Origin: a virus
Direction: 5' to 3' (one strand)
IMG/VR virus record: IMGVR_UViG_3300034200_001454
Coordinates: 1 to 64,000 of that record
Length of the DNA: 64,000 nt
How positions within the stretch are numbered: position 1 is the first letter of the stretch; the number at the start of each line of letters is the position of its first letter. Positions 15,975 to 23,645 of the stretch are shown in pieces. A model generated the notes under the pieces. The model did no database searches. It saw only the letters and a list, made by a program, of their open reading frames with translations, and had not been told where the DNA came from. The position numbers were made by a program, and so were the translations under genes.

Positions 15975-16677
15975 CAGCACCATTTATGCGGTGTGCATCC
16001 CAGGAGAGAAGGTGCGGTACACGGCCAGGTCTCGCATTGTTCCCATCATGGGAGGAAGCTATGCGCTGAGCAAGGAAGAGCGCGAAAGTCTTCGCGCCGA
16101 AGGCTACGTTTTTGATGATGAAAATGCTGCGCTTTCTCCGTTCAACAATCGCTGGGGAGAGCTTTCTTGCGTTCATTGGATGATTAACAATGCAAAAGAG
16201 CCCAATCTTGGTAATGCGCAGTATCGACGCAATTGGCTAGAGCCGGAAGCTGAATGGTACTGCCCAGAAACTTTGTACGTACCAGAACCTGCTCAGTTTT
16301 CTTGCACGCTTGAGCAACAGTTCTATGGTGGTCATTCTGCTTTCAATGCGCCAGCAATCACTCGCAAATTAGCAGACGAGGGTAAATGGATTTTTACGCG
16401 CGAGGAGATTGATAAGATCTGGGCGCAATCTTCCTTTATTGGCTGCAATATGGCACGCGGGCCAAGGCACTCTTATTTGCGCTTGATGACAACATTGTTT
16501 GCTGGGCTTGTCCCAATTTGGCGTGAAAACAAAGAGCATTTTCTTTCCATTGAAGGCTACGACAAGCGTGCAATTGCTTTCATTGCTGAACGCTTAATTA
16601 CTGGCATGGTCTTATGTAGGGATAGAATCTTGCCGGGCGTAAAAATTGCTACGGCTCCGATAGGATTTATTAATTAA
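15961..16677 (+). CDS. DUF4422 protein (capsule/glycan type)
   Basis: 238 residues. MIYAV-like start (STIYAVCIPGEK) and the motif SPFNNRWGELSCVHWMINN, with NAQYRRNW, are characteristic of DUF4422, a family found in polysaccharide biosynthesis loci and often described as a glycosyltransferase. Two starts are possible, ATG 15961 and ATG 15967. Both overlap the preceding gene. It closes the glycan cluster. Confidence 0.75.
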   Translation: MEMADSTIYAVCIPGEKVRYTARSRIVPIMGGSYALSKEERESLRAEGYVFDDENAALSPFNNRWGELSCVHWMINNAKEPNLGNAQYRRNWLEPEAEWYCPETLYVPEPAQFSCTLEQQFYGGHSAFNAPAITRKLADEGKWIFTREEIDKIWAQSSFIGCNMARGPRHSYLRLMTTLFAGLVPIWRENKEHFLSIEGYDKRAIAFIAERLITGMVLCRDRILPGVKIATAPIGFIN

Positions 16678-16695
16678 TTGCGCTCAAGTTTAATC

Positions 16696-16968
16696 ATGAC
16701 CACGAAAGAAAAGCAGGCAAAAGTTGCGAAAGTGATGCGTGAATTTAAAGCTGGCACCTTGAAGGGCAGCGATAAAAAGCCTGTGACAAATCGCAAGCAA
16801 GCAATTGCCATTGCTCTTTCGGAAGCTGGCATGAGCCGTCAAGGGAAGAGTGATGCCTACTGGGATAATTATTTCATGACTCTCATTGGAGAAGAGGAGG
16901 AGGAAGAAGAGGAAGAAGAAGAGGGTATGGAAGAGATGGAGGACGGCTCCTGTGGAAAAAAGCGCTAA
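16696..16968 (+). CDS. DUF6496-like small protein; upstream half of a frameshift fusion
   Basis: 90 residues from ATG 16696. KVAKVMREFKAGTLKGS, NRKQAIAIALSEAGMSR is the DUF6496 motif. A run of glutamates follows (E-rich, about residues 60-74) and then a short tail CGKKR. Immediately before its stop lies the heptamer AAAAAAG (16956-16962), and the -1 frame continues openly into the next gene. The normal product is this 90-residue protein. Position between the glycan cluster and the capsid protease suggests a structural or scaffolding role (inference). Confidence 0.8.
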   Translation: MTTKEKQAKVAKVMREFKAGTLKGSDKKPVTNRKQAIAIALSEAGMSRQGKSDAYWDNYFMTLIGEEEEEEEEEEEGMEEMEDGSCGKKR

Positions 16969-16994
16969 GGGGTGATGCCGAAAGCTTTGCCCCT
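16956..16994 (+). promoter_or_regulatory. candidate -1 ribosomal frameshift site
   Basis: The slippery heptamer A AAA AAG (16956-16962) is in the correct reading phase of the upstream gene. Five bases later comes a stem AGGGG (16968-16972)/CCCCT (16990-16994), extendable by wobble pairs. Heptamer, 5-base spacer and stem match the canonical bacterial frameshift design, and the upstream stop codon (16966-16968) lies at the stem base. Confidence 0.7.
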
Positions 16995-17315
16995 CCTGCC
17001 GCCGTACGATCTGCTGCCCGTCGTGGCTTGGAACTACGCAAGAAACATGGGAAAGGAGGCTTGACGACGCAGGAAGCGGGCAAGCAGGGCATCGGAAGCG
17101 GCGTTGCTCGTGCAGGCGACTTAGCCGGTGGCAGTAAGATTAGTTTTGCCACAATCAAACGCATGTCTGCATTTTTCTCTCGCCATGAAAAGAATAAAAG
17201 TGGCGGCGAAGATGATGCCGGTTACATTGCTTGGCTTCTGTGGGGCGGCGATGCTGGTAGGGCATGGGCGAATCGCATTATTAAGATGGTGGAAAGTCGC
17301 AAGAAAGACTCATGA
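16962..17315 (+). CDS. downstream half of frameshift fusion (117 codons)
   Basis: The -1 frame is open from the slippery site to TGA 17313-17315. It encodes a conserved-looking domain with no good start codon: AESFAPPAAVRSAARRGLEL, then KKHGKGGLTTQEAGKQ, then IAWLLWGGDAGRAWANRI. The best internal start is TTG 17028, but that would cut off SFAPPAAVRSAARRG, which looks part of the domain. A frameshift product would have about 206 residues. I have seen the 'SAARRGLELRKKHGKGG...LLWGGDAG' layout in other phage proteins of unknown function. Its stop overlaps the next ATG (ATGA). Confidence 0.65.
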   Translation, partial: ALRGDAESFAPPAAVRSAARRGLELRKKHGKGGLTTQEAGKQGIGSGVARAGDLAGGSKISFATIKRMSAFFSRHEKNKSGGEDDAGYIAWLLWGGDAGRAWANRIIKMVESRKKDS

Positions 17316-17623
17316 GCGAATACGTACGTGTCATCGAGGAAGAGGATGAAGGTATTGGCGTAATGAAGGCTCTGGCTATTTTGTCGGCGCACGAACATCG
17401 CAATACTTCCCTCTGGCGACTTGTTGAGCAGCAGCATTTCAAGAATGGCCGCTTAGAGGAAACGCATATTTTCGTGGAGAATCACTACGAAAAGCCAGAT
17501 GAGCATTTTACGCCCATCAAAATGCTTGTCTTTGAGGCTGAAGCCATTGCGAAATCCTACGTGATGAGCGGCATCGAAGACCAGCTTCTCGACTTGCAGG
17601 ACGATGATGATGACGAGGATTGA
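17312..17623 (+). CDS. hypothetical acidic protein (103 aa)
   Basis: 103 residues starting with ATGA overlap on the previous gene. Very acidic at both ends (EEEDEG; DDDDDED). The middle (HFKNGRLEETHIFVENHYEKPDE) has beta-like character. No family recognised. Possibly a head scaffold or accessory protein by location. Confidence 0.6.
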   Translation: MSEYVRVIEEEDEGIGVMKALAILSAHEHRNTSLWRLVEQQHFKNGRLEETHIFVENHYEKPDEHFTPIKMLVFEAEAIAKSYVMSGIEDQLLDLQDDDDDED

Positions 17624-17660
17624 TTATTTGTTTTCCTGATAAATGCCTGTTATCAAGAAT

Positions 17661-17939
17661 TCAACTAATCTTTGCAATAAACGATGGGTAGCCCATTAAC
17701 CACAGCACGCTAATTCCATAGAGACCACTAAGCGTGCGAATTTGCACGCAATCTGGCGGGGCAGTTCCTTTTTCAATGCGGCAATAGGAACTTTGGCTAA
17801 TGTGCAGCTCTTTTGCCACGTCATGTTGAGTGAGCCCGGCATTAAGCCGGGCTTCTTTAATGCGACTTGCAATAAGAATACGTGCTTCCTGGTGGGGAAG
17901 TTTAAGAGCGTCTGTCGTGCTACGTGCCAAGAACATCAC
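17661..17939 (-). CDS. XRE-family helix-turn-helix regulator
   Basis: 92 residues. The HTH is RIKEARLNAGLTQHDVAKEL with recognition helix HISQSSYCRIEKG (about residues 25-57), as in Cro/C1-type proteins. It then has a short helical tail (LSGLYGISVLWLMG). It is a likely DNA-binding transcriptional regulator. It is the only minus-strand gene among the head genes here, divergent from the protease gene. Nine-base direct repeats lie in between (17968-18000). Confidence 0.85.
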   Translation of the reverse strand: MMFLARSTTDALKLPHQEARILIASRIKEARLNAGLTQHDVAKELHISQSSYCRIEKGTAPPDCVQIRTLSGLYGISVLWLMGYPSFIAKIS

Positions 17940-17967
17940 AAGAATTTATTCCGTTTTGCATAAGCTC

Positions 17968-18000
17968 ATAAAGTATAACATTTGCTTCTTGATAAAGTAT
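17968..18000. repeat. 9-bp direct repeats, possible operator
   Basis: ATAAAGTAT occurs at 17968-17976 and 17992-18000, 24 bp apart between equivalent bases, in the 59-bp gap between the XRE gene and the protease gene. Two helical turns of spacing would suit cooperative binding by the adjacent XRE regulator (inference). Confidence 0.4.
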
Positions 18001-18004
18001 GAAT

Positions 18005-19198
18005 ATGAGCACCATTTCCTGCCGATACGATTTCTCTCCTATTGAGAAATACGAACTCACGCCGGAAGGTTATCTTCGGGCATGGGCTTCTATCGCACGC
18101 ACTGGCATCCAACACTACACAGATAGTGATGGTTCCATTCGTCGCGAATATCGTCCTGAAACAGAAGTGGCGTCTCCCGATAGTCTTGCTTCGTTTGCGG
18201 GCAAGGCCATCACTTCAGAACATCCGCCTGTGCTTCTCGATTCCGAGAATACTAAAGACTATCAAGTGGGCTTTAGTGGCACTGAAGTGGTGTACGACAA
18301 TGGTTTCGTCAAAGCAGTGATGACCATCACTGACGAAGACACCATCAAGCGCATCATGAAAGGCGATGCTCGTGAGGTAAGCGCGGGCTATAGGGTGAAT
18401 TATGATCCTACGCCTGGCGTTACAGAAAACGGCGAACATTACGATGGCGTCCAAAAGGAAATCATCGGCAATCACATCGCTGTTGTCCGCCGGGGCCGCG
18501 CCGGCCCGCAAGTGAAGCTCCATCTTGATAGGCAAGATGCTGCCGATCCATCTTTATTTAAAACAACTGAGGAACGTCTTATGACTGCCAAAGTCGTATT
18601 CGACGGCGCCGAGTTCGAGGTGAGTGAGGGCGTTGCTCTTGCTATCACCAAAGAACGGGAAGATGGCCGTATGTCCTACGAGGACATGAAGAAAAAGTAC
18701 GACGAACTGCAAGCCTCCGCTGCTTCCATGAAAGAAGAAATGGATGCAATGGAAAAAGAAATGAAGGGCAAGTGCGATTCCGCTGAGGGTCGCGCTGATG
18801 CTCTGGCTGAGCAGATCGAAGAACTGAAGACCGAACTGGCTGCTGCTCAAGAAATCAACCTTGATTCCATGGTTGAAGAGCGTGTGGCTCTCATCGAGAA
18901 GGCCAAGCCTGTTCTCGATAGTGCCTATGCATTCGCTGGCAAAACTGCTCGCGAAGTGATGGTTGATTCCATCAAGGCAGTGCGTGGTGATGAGCTTGAT
19001 CTTTCTGAGAAGAGCGATGACTACGTGCAGGCAATGTTCGACACTCTCTCTGAGGGTCGTTCTGACTCTGCCACCACTGATGAGCTGCGTAAAGCCGTAG
19101 CTTCCATTGCTTCTCCTGTTTCTGCGCCCTCTGCCTACATGGACATGCTGCAGAATGCTTGGAAGAAGCCCCTTTCCATCTCCAAGGAGGCTAAGTAA
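18005..19198 (+). CDS. prohead protease / scaffold (DUF2213-like)
   Basis: 397 residues. The first 200 or so match DUF2213-type prohead proteases: YELTPEGYLRAWASIAR, FAGKAITSEHPP, GDAREVSAGY, IIGNHIAVVRRGRAG (His and Ser candidates). A long acidic coiled-coil (KKKYDELQASAASMKEEMDA) follows, typical of a fused scaffold. It cleaves itself and scaffold during head maturation. ATG 18005 is used; ATG 17999 two codons earlier is equally possible. The next two genes are the decoration protein and capsid. Confidence 0.88.
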   Translation: MSTISCRYDFSPIEKYELTPEGYLRAWASIARTGIQHYTDSDGSIRREYRPETEVASPDSLASFAGKAITSEHPPVLLDSENTKDYQVGFSGTEVVYDNGFVKAVMTITDEDTIKRIMKGDAREVSAGYRVNYDPTPGVTENGEHYDGVQKEIIGNHIAVVRRGRAGPQVKLHLDRQDAADPSLFKTTEERLMTAKVVFDGAEFEVSEGVALAITKEREDGRMSYEDMKKKYDELQASAASMKEEMDAMEKEMKGKCDSAEGRADALAEQIEELKTELAAAQEINLDSMVEERVALIEKAKPVLDSAYAFAGKTAREVMVDSIKAVRGDELDLSEKSDDYVQAMFDTLSEGRSDSATTDELRKAVASIASPVSAPSAYMDMLQNAWKKPLSISKEAK

Positions 19199-19200
19199 TT

Positions 19201-19761
19201 ATGGCCGTAACTTTCTCTGCTTCGGGCACCGCCTCCGCTGGTGGCGTGCAACAGAGCTACGCTCTTGAGCACAATGCACTGCTGGAAGGTCAACTGTCTG
19301 ACATCCGCGACAACACCATTGGCACCTATGTCAATGAAACCGGCGCTGTGCTGCCTTTCGGCAATGTGGTTGTATACAACACCGCTGGCACCGCCGCTAA
19401 TTCTGCTGCTACCATTTCTGGCGCTTCTGACACTGTTCAAGGCGTGAACGTTCTCACCTACGTTGACGAAACTGCCCTTGATTCCAACAGCCGTCCTGGC
19501 GTGAAGAATCAGCAAGTGCTGAACGTTGCCAATGAGGGTGCAGTCGCCGTTTATGTGACTGGCGCCGTTTCGCCCACTTCGCCTGTTCGTGTGCTGTATT
19601 CCGCTAGCGGCACTGGCAAGGCTGGTCAATTCTCTCATGCTTTTGCCTCTGGCAAAACCGTTCGCCTTGCAGGCGCTCGTTTCCTGACTTCGACTACTGG
19701 CAGCGGTCTTGCAATTCTGGAGCTGAATGGCCCCAGCTTTACTCTTTCCGCTGATTCTTGA
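19201..19761 (+). CDS. capsid decoration protein (DUF2190-like)
   Basis: 186 residues, rich in Ala, Gly, Ser, Thr and Val, with no charge clusters, e.g. TASAGGVQQSYALEHNALL and GAVAVYVTGAVSPTSP. Length and position between protease and major capsid fit the head decoration/stabilising class (DUF2190-like). It starts two bases after the protease stop. Confidence 0.7.
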   Translation: MAVTFSASGTASAGGVQQSYALEHNALLEGQLSDIRDNTIGTYVNETGAVLPFGNVVVYNTAGTAANSAATISGASDTVQGVNVLTYVDETALDSNSRPGVKNQQVLNVANEGAVAVYVTGAVSPTSPVRVLYSASGTGKAGQFSHAFASGKTVRLAGARFLTSTTGSGLAILELNGPSFTLSADS

Positions 19762-19776
19762 TAGGAGGCCCTAACA

Positions 19777-20685
19777 ATGTCTGAATTCCGTATGGATGAC
19801 GCGGGTCTGTTCCTTGAGCGTCAGCTTGAGTACATCCGCCCCCAAGTGTTTGAAGTGCAGTATGCGGATATTAAATATCCGACCATTCTGCCTGTTACTA
19901 GCGAAGCTGGTCCCGGTGCCCAGACCTTCACCTATCGCATCATGGACTCCACTGGTGAGTTCAAGCTGATTGCTGATGCTGCTGATGATCTGCCTCGTGC
20001 CGACATCAGCCAAGTCGAGAAGAGCATCAACATCCGCTCTTTCGGTGGTTCTTTCGGTTATACCGTACAAGAACTGCGTGCTGCTCAAATGGCCAACATC
20101 GCTCTGGAGCAGCGTCGTGCTGCTGCTGTGCGCCGTGCCTATGAGGAGAAAGTGGAAGAAGTGGCTCTGTTCGGTGAGAGCACCGTGGGCCTGTCTGGTT
20201 TCTTCAACAACTCCACCGTGGATGTTGTTGCTGCTGATAAGTGGTTCACCGGTAGCGGCACCACTGCTCAGGAAATGCTTGAGCTGCTGAACTATGGCGT
20301 GACTGCCATTATCAATGGTTCCAAGATGAAGGAGCAGCCCGACACCATCCTCATGTCCTATGAGGACTATAACAAGGTGAGCACCACTCGCAACTCCGAC
20401 TCTTCGGACGTGACCGTGCTGGAATACTTCCTGCGCACCAACCCCTACATCCGTAACGTTGAGCCTATCAACCAACTGGATGCCGATAACAGCGTGCTGA
20501 ATACCAACCGCATGGTTGTGTACAAGCGTGATCCCGAGAAAGTGCAACTGCACATTCCTCAGCCGCTGGAACTCTTCCCGCCCCAACAGCGCGGCCTTGA
20601 GTTCATTGTTCCCGCTCATGCTCGTGTGGGTGGCGTGGCTCTGTACTATCCCAAGAGCGTTATCTACGTTCAAGCTTCTGCCTGA
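19777..20685 (+). CDS. major capsid protein (DUF2184-like)
   Basis: 302 residues. Characteristic segments: LEYIRPQVFEVQYADIKYP near the N-terminus, IRSFGGSFGYTVQELRAAQMA, EEVALFGESTVGLSGFFN, and a C-terminal beta region ending GGVALYYPKSVIYVQ. This is the DUF2184/encapsulin-like major capsid type, which has an HK97 fold. Preceded by a good ribosome site (AGGAGG at 19763-19768). The long open frame on the opposite strand is a shadow of this gene's biased codons. Confidence 0.92.
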   Translation: MSEFRMDDAGLFLERQLEYIRPQVFEVQYADIKYPTILPVTSEAGPGAQTFTYRIMDSTGEFKLIADAADDLPRADISQVEKSINIRSFGGSFGYTVQELRAAQMANIALEQRRAAAVRRAYEEKVEEVALFGESTVGLSGFFNNSTVDVVAADKWFTGSGTTAQEMLELLNYGVTAIINGSKMKEQPDTILMSYEDYNKVSTTRNSDSSDVTVLEYFLRTNPYIRNVEPINQLDADNSVLNTNRMVVYKRDPEKVQLHIPQPLELFPPQQRGLEFIVPAHARVGGVALYYPKSVIYVQASA

Positions 20686-20740
20686 GGATAGTTAATCAAG
20701 AGAAGGGCGTTAAGCTATGGACAATTGTTTCTTTTGAACA

Positions 20741-21127
20741 ATGCTCATTGCTTATCGCCCCGAACTTGAGAACCCGCCCCGTGAAGGCGGGTTTGGCATT
20801 ATTACGCAAACAGGCTTGATTCAGCTCACGCCTGGTCTTAATCAAGATATTCCAGAGCATCAATGGAAAGTGGCCCGCGAAAATAAGGCAGTCAAACGTC
20901 TTATGAACATTGGGGCCATCGAAGAAGTGCGTGAACAGATCATGGTGGAAGACATTCCTCAAGATGTGCAAACGCTTTCTCAAATGCCATTGGTTGAAGC
21001 TATCCGCATGATTGAACTCATTCATGACCCGGATCAGTTGAATGGCTGGAAGAAAATTGAAGGCCGTGTGCGCGTACGTAATGCCATTAATAAGCGCATT
21101 GAAAACATTCGCATTGGGAAGGCCTGA
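20741..21127 (+). CDS. hypothetical head-associated protein (128 aa)
   Basis: 128 residues. Starts MLIAYRPELENPPREGGFGI and contains DLPQ-like acidic helices (QLTPGLNQDIPEHQ, VREQIMVEDIP) and a basic C-terminus (RVRVRNAINKRIENIRIG). Family not recognised. It follows the capsid gene and precedes the connector, so a head-completion role is likely. Confidence 0.7.
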   Translation: MLIAYRPELENPPREGGFGIITQTGLIQLTPGLNQDIPEHQWKVARENKAVKRLMNIGAIEEVREQIMVEDIPQDVQTLSQMPLVEAIRMIELIHDPDQLNGWKKIEGRVRVRNAINKRIENIRIGKA

Positions 21128-21129
21128 TT

Positions 21130-21441
21130 ATGGCCGTCACTTATGCGAGTTTTCTTGAGCGCTTCCCTGAATTCACTCCTCATCCATCGGGCATTGTAAA
21201 CGGCGCCATTTCTGAAGCCACTTACGATGCCTCTGCAGATGTATTTGGAGAGCAAACTGATAGGGCGGTTAAGTTTCTTGCTGCTCATATCATTGCCATT
21301 CAACTTGCGCAGATGGGCATTCAAATTGGTGCCACTGATGGCAAGGTTTATGGTGAGGGGCTAGATGCCACTCAATATGGTCAAGAGTTCAAGCGTATGC
21401 TGAATCTTCTTCCTTCCTCTTCTGTTGGTTTCGTTGTATGA
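21130..21441 (+). CDS. head-tail connector (DUF4054-like)
   Basis: 103 residues. YASFLERFPEFTPHPSGIVNGAI and DRAVKFLAAHIIAIQLAQMG are characteristic of the DUF4054/gp6-like connector family. It would sit under the portal. It begins two bases after the preceding stop. Confidence 0.75.
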   Translation: MAVTYASFLERFPEFTPHPSGIVNGAISEATYDASADVFGEQTDRAVKFLAAHIIAIQLAQMGIQIGATDGKVYGEGLDATQYGQEFKRMLNLLPSSSVGFVV

Positions 21442-21827
21442 GCAATTTCCTGGAGCCACTTGCCAATTCCACGCTGGTATGGTCAGTGGCTTCGGGCTAT
21501 GCACTTGATAGCGAAACTGGCAATTACGTGGCCGTTGCAACTGGCGTTACTTACTACGCAACGTTGAGACAAAAGCGTAATCCTCAGTATGATTACTTGC
21601 TTGGCGCAGATCAGACGGCCGTTTACATGGAAGGTCGTCTCACTTCTCCACTTACGCTTTCTGGCGTAACGCCTGGTGATTCTGCGCGAGCAACAATCAA
21701 TGGAAGAGAAGGGCGTTTTGAACTGTTGCCAAACGAAGAAATTGCTATTCATTATTGGCAATTCTTGGGCACGCCAATTAGAGGAATTTTTAGACTAATT
21801 GGCAAAGGAAGCGTTGACAATGCTTGA
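21438..21827 (+). CDS. head-tail adaptor/closure protein (putative)
   Basis: 129 residues, beta-rich (VTYYATLRQKRNPQYDYLLG; GVTPGDSARATINGREGRF). It starts with an ATGA overlap on the connector gene. Position two genes after the capsid and before the tail tube fits a head closure (stopper) protein. No family motif is recognised. Confidence 0.55.
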   Translation: MSNFLEPLANSTLVWSVASGYALDSETGNYVAVATGVTYYATLRQKRNPQYDYLLGADQTAVYMEGRLTSPLTLSGVTPGDSARATINGREGRFELLPNEEIAIHYWQFLGTPIRGIFRLIGKGSVDNA

Positions 21828-21884
21828 TTAAATCAAGCCTTCGCCGCTTAATCATTCTTTTCTTCCATTGCTGAGGTTTTTCTC

Positions 21885-22463
21885 ATGCTCTACCATCCCA
21901 CTGAACTGGTGAAGAGCCAAGACGTGATTGTGCGCGTTGGCTCGATCAACGGCACTGCACGCCCTGTTATCACCCAGAGCGGCGCTACCTTCACTGTGAG
22001 CGGCGCCCCTACTCTCTACACCCTCCAAGCCGCTACGACGGCTTCTGTTGCCTTTAACGATGGCAACCAAGAATTCTATCTGCTTGGTGGCGGCGGTTTC
22101 GCTGATAGCGTTATCGTTACCAGTCAAGCCACTGCTTCTGTCACTTCCTACTTCCAGAAGGACGTTGATGGCACCACTTTCCTGCCCAATAGCTTTGACG
22201 AAGCGTTCCAAGTGATCAGCTCGGCTCGTTACGACAAGAACGCTGAAGTGTACGTGGAAATCAACAAGCAGCTTGGTGCTTCTGGTGCCACTTACTACTA
22301 TGATCGCGTGGCCTACGTGGGTCGCGTGATGAACTATAACGAGAGCTATCCTGCCGATAACCTCGTAGAATGCACCTTTGATCTGATTAGTCGTGGTCGC
22401 ATTGGCATTCACCAGAATGCTGAGAACACTGGCTCGCTCATCCCTTCGGCTCCCAATAGCTGA
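21885..22463 (+). CDS. major tail tube protein (putative)
   Basis: 192 residues. Beta-rich, low charge, with the length usual for siphovirus tail tube subunits (about 150-250). It is followed by a strong terminator at 22488, as is usual after highly expressed structural genes. It lies between head-closure and terminator/neck genes. A second, different tail-tube-like pair lies at 36048-37520, so which is the true tube is open. Confidence 0.55.
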   Translation: MLYHPTELVKSQDVIVRVGSINGTARPVITQSGATFTVSGAPTLYTLQAATTASVAFNDGNQEFYLLGGGGFADSVIVTSQATASVTSYFQKDVDGTTFLPNSFDEAFQVISSARYDKNAEVYVEINKQLGASGATYYYDRVAYVGRVMNYNESYPADNLVECTFDLISRGRIGIHQNAENTGSLIPSAPNS

Positions 22464-22487
22464 TTCATCTTTCCATTGTTCTTTGCT

Positions 22488-22513
22488 AGCCTCTCCTTAC
22501 GGAGAGGCTTTTT
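22488..22513 (+). terminator. intrinsic terminator after tail tube gene
   Basis: A perfect 9-bp stem AGCCTCTCC (22488-22496)/GGAGAGGCT (22501-22509), loop TTAC, followed by TTTTATT. It ends right at the next start codon (GTG 22517), which has no ribosome site of its own. Confidence 0.9.
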
Positions 22514-22516
22514 ATT

Positions 22517-22927
22517 GTGAACATTACACAGCTTCGGGAAGTTGTCACTGAACTACTATCTGCATCACCCAATTTAATTGGCACCTATACGTTGCCAAAC
22601 AATTCAACTATTCCTGCTGTGTATGTAGTTGGAAGGCAAAGCGTTCCCAATGAGTGGAAAGTGAAGGGGCTAGAAGTGACAATGCGAGAGTTTCCTCAAT
22701 TGAATCCCCGCTCTCCATTGGGAGGCGCTGTGAAGGTAAACCAGATATGGGAAGTAGTGCTCACGCAGTTCACGCCTAATAGCGGCACGCTTGCCACTGC
22801 CATGGACAGGATGGTTAGACGTTTTCCCGATGCCACGCCACGATATTTTCCCGGAGACGATATTGCCTATGAGCGCTGTCGCTTCATGGTGCCCGATATG
22901 ATTCTGCGCAATCTGATAGCACCATGA
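22517..22927 (+). CDS. tail completion/terminator-like protein
   Basis: 136 residues from GTG 22517. Starts MNITQLREVVTELLSASPNL and has LEVTMREFPQLNPRS. It resembles tail-terminator-type proteins in length and position, but no diagnostic motif is seen. It overlaps the next gene by four bases (ATGA). Confidence 0.5.
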   Translation: MNITQLREVVTELLSASPNLIGTYTLPNNSTIPAVYVVGRQSVPNEWKVKGLEVTMREFPQLNPRSPLGGAVKVNQIWEVVLTQFTPNSGTLATAMDRMVRRFPDATPRYFPGDDIAYERCRFMVPDMILRNLIAP

Positions 22928-23391
22928 GCGGAATTATTGTCGGCGGCTCGTTCAGCAATCCAAATAACTTAGCGGCAAAACTCGCGAAGGCTTTTGAGGA
23001 GTGGACAAGAGAGGACATTCAAAAAGAGTATTGGAATGAACAATTTAGAGATATGGACAGATGGCAGTATGGAGGAGAGACGCGCAGAAAAAATGGCGAT
23101 TTAATTAGCGAAGGTCGTCGCGATATTTATGATCTTGGTGCTCTCTATGAAAGCGGACTAGAAAATTTCAATGTAACCCTAGGCAGTTCTGCGATTGTTG
23201 CATCATGGACATGGGATGCGATCAACCCCAAGAATGGCTATCACTATGCAGTTGATGTGCATGAAGGACTGGGAACAAGCGCTGGTTATCCTCGACAATG
23301 GACAGACGAGCTTGCTTCGCCTGCATTGTTTGAAGGAAGCGACGTGCAGTTAGCATTGAAGCGCCGAATTAAATTTGCGTTTAGTGCATGA
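22924..23391 (+). CDS. neck/HK97 gp10-like protein
   Basis: 155 residues. KAFEEWTREDIQKEYWNEQF, EGRRDIYDLGALYES, then a Trp- and Tyr-rich C-terminus with HYAVDVHEGLG. Size and position fit the gp10/gpZ tail-completion type. ATGA overlaps at both ends support a translated operon. Confidence 0.55.
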   Translation: MSGIIVGGSFSNPNNLAAKLAKAFEEWTREDIQKEYWNEQFRDMDRWQYGGETRRKNGDLISEGRRDIYDLGALYESGLENFNVTLGSSAIVASWTWDAINPKNGYHYAVDVHEGLGTSAGYPRQWTDELASPALFEGSDVQLALKRRIKFAFSA

Positions 23392-23645
23392 ATATTGACT
23401 ATCTGTGGAGCGAAGACCGCTCTGTTCATGCCATTAATAATCAGCTTGACGGAGCGTCCATGGAGGTGGGCATCCTCTGTCTTATTTCTTGTCGAGACGA
23501 GACCATTAGAATAAGCAACGAAAATCATTCATTGCTTGTTGAAGTGCCTAAAGAATTTCGCTCTAGCAGTGAAAGGGTGAAGGTGTTCAACGCATTGTTA
23601 AACGTTCTTGATCATGAGCAAATACAGCTTCCTTCTGCAGACTAA
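23388..23645 (+). CDS. small hypothetical tail protein (85 aa)
   Basis: 85 residues, ATGA overlap with the previous gene and overlapping the start of the next by 32 bases. Moderately acidic with no motif. Located directly before the tail-assembly chaperone. Confidence 0.55.
   Translation: MNIDYLWSEDRSVHAINNQLDGASMEVGILCLISCRDETIRISNENHSLLVEVPKEFRSSSERVKVFNALLNVLDHEQIQLPSAD

Noticed and set aside
16968-17315. Sequencing error instead of frameshifting
   Set aside because: An error cannot be excluded absolutely, but the in-phase heptamer, spacer and stem are unlikely by chance.
19771-20673. 300-codon open frame on the strand opposite the capsid gene
   Set aside because: It mirrors the codon-biased capsid gene, has no ribosome site in context, gives a His/Val/Leu-rich sequence without a family, and breaks the operon layout.
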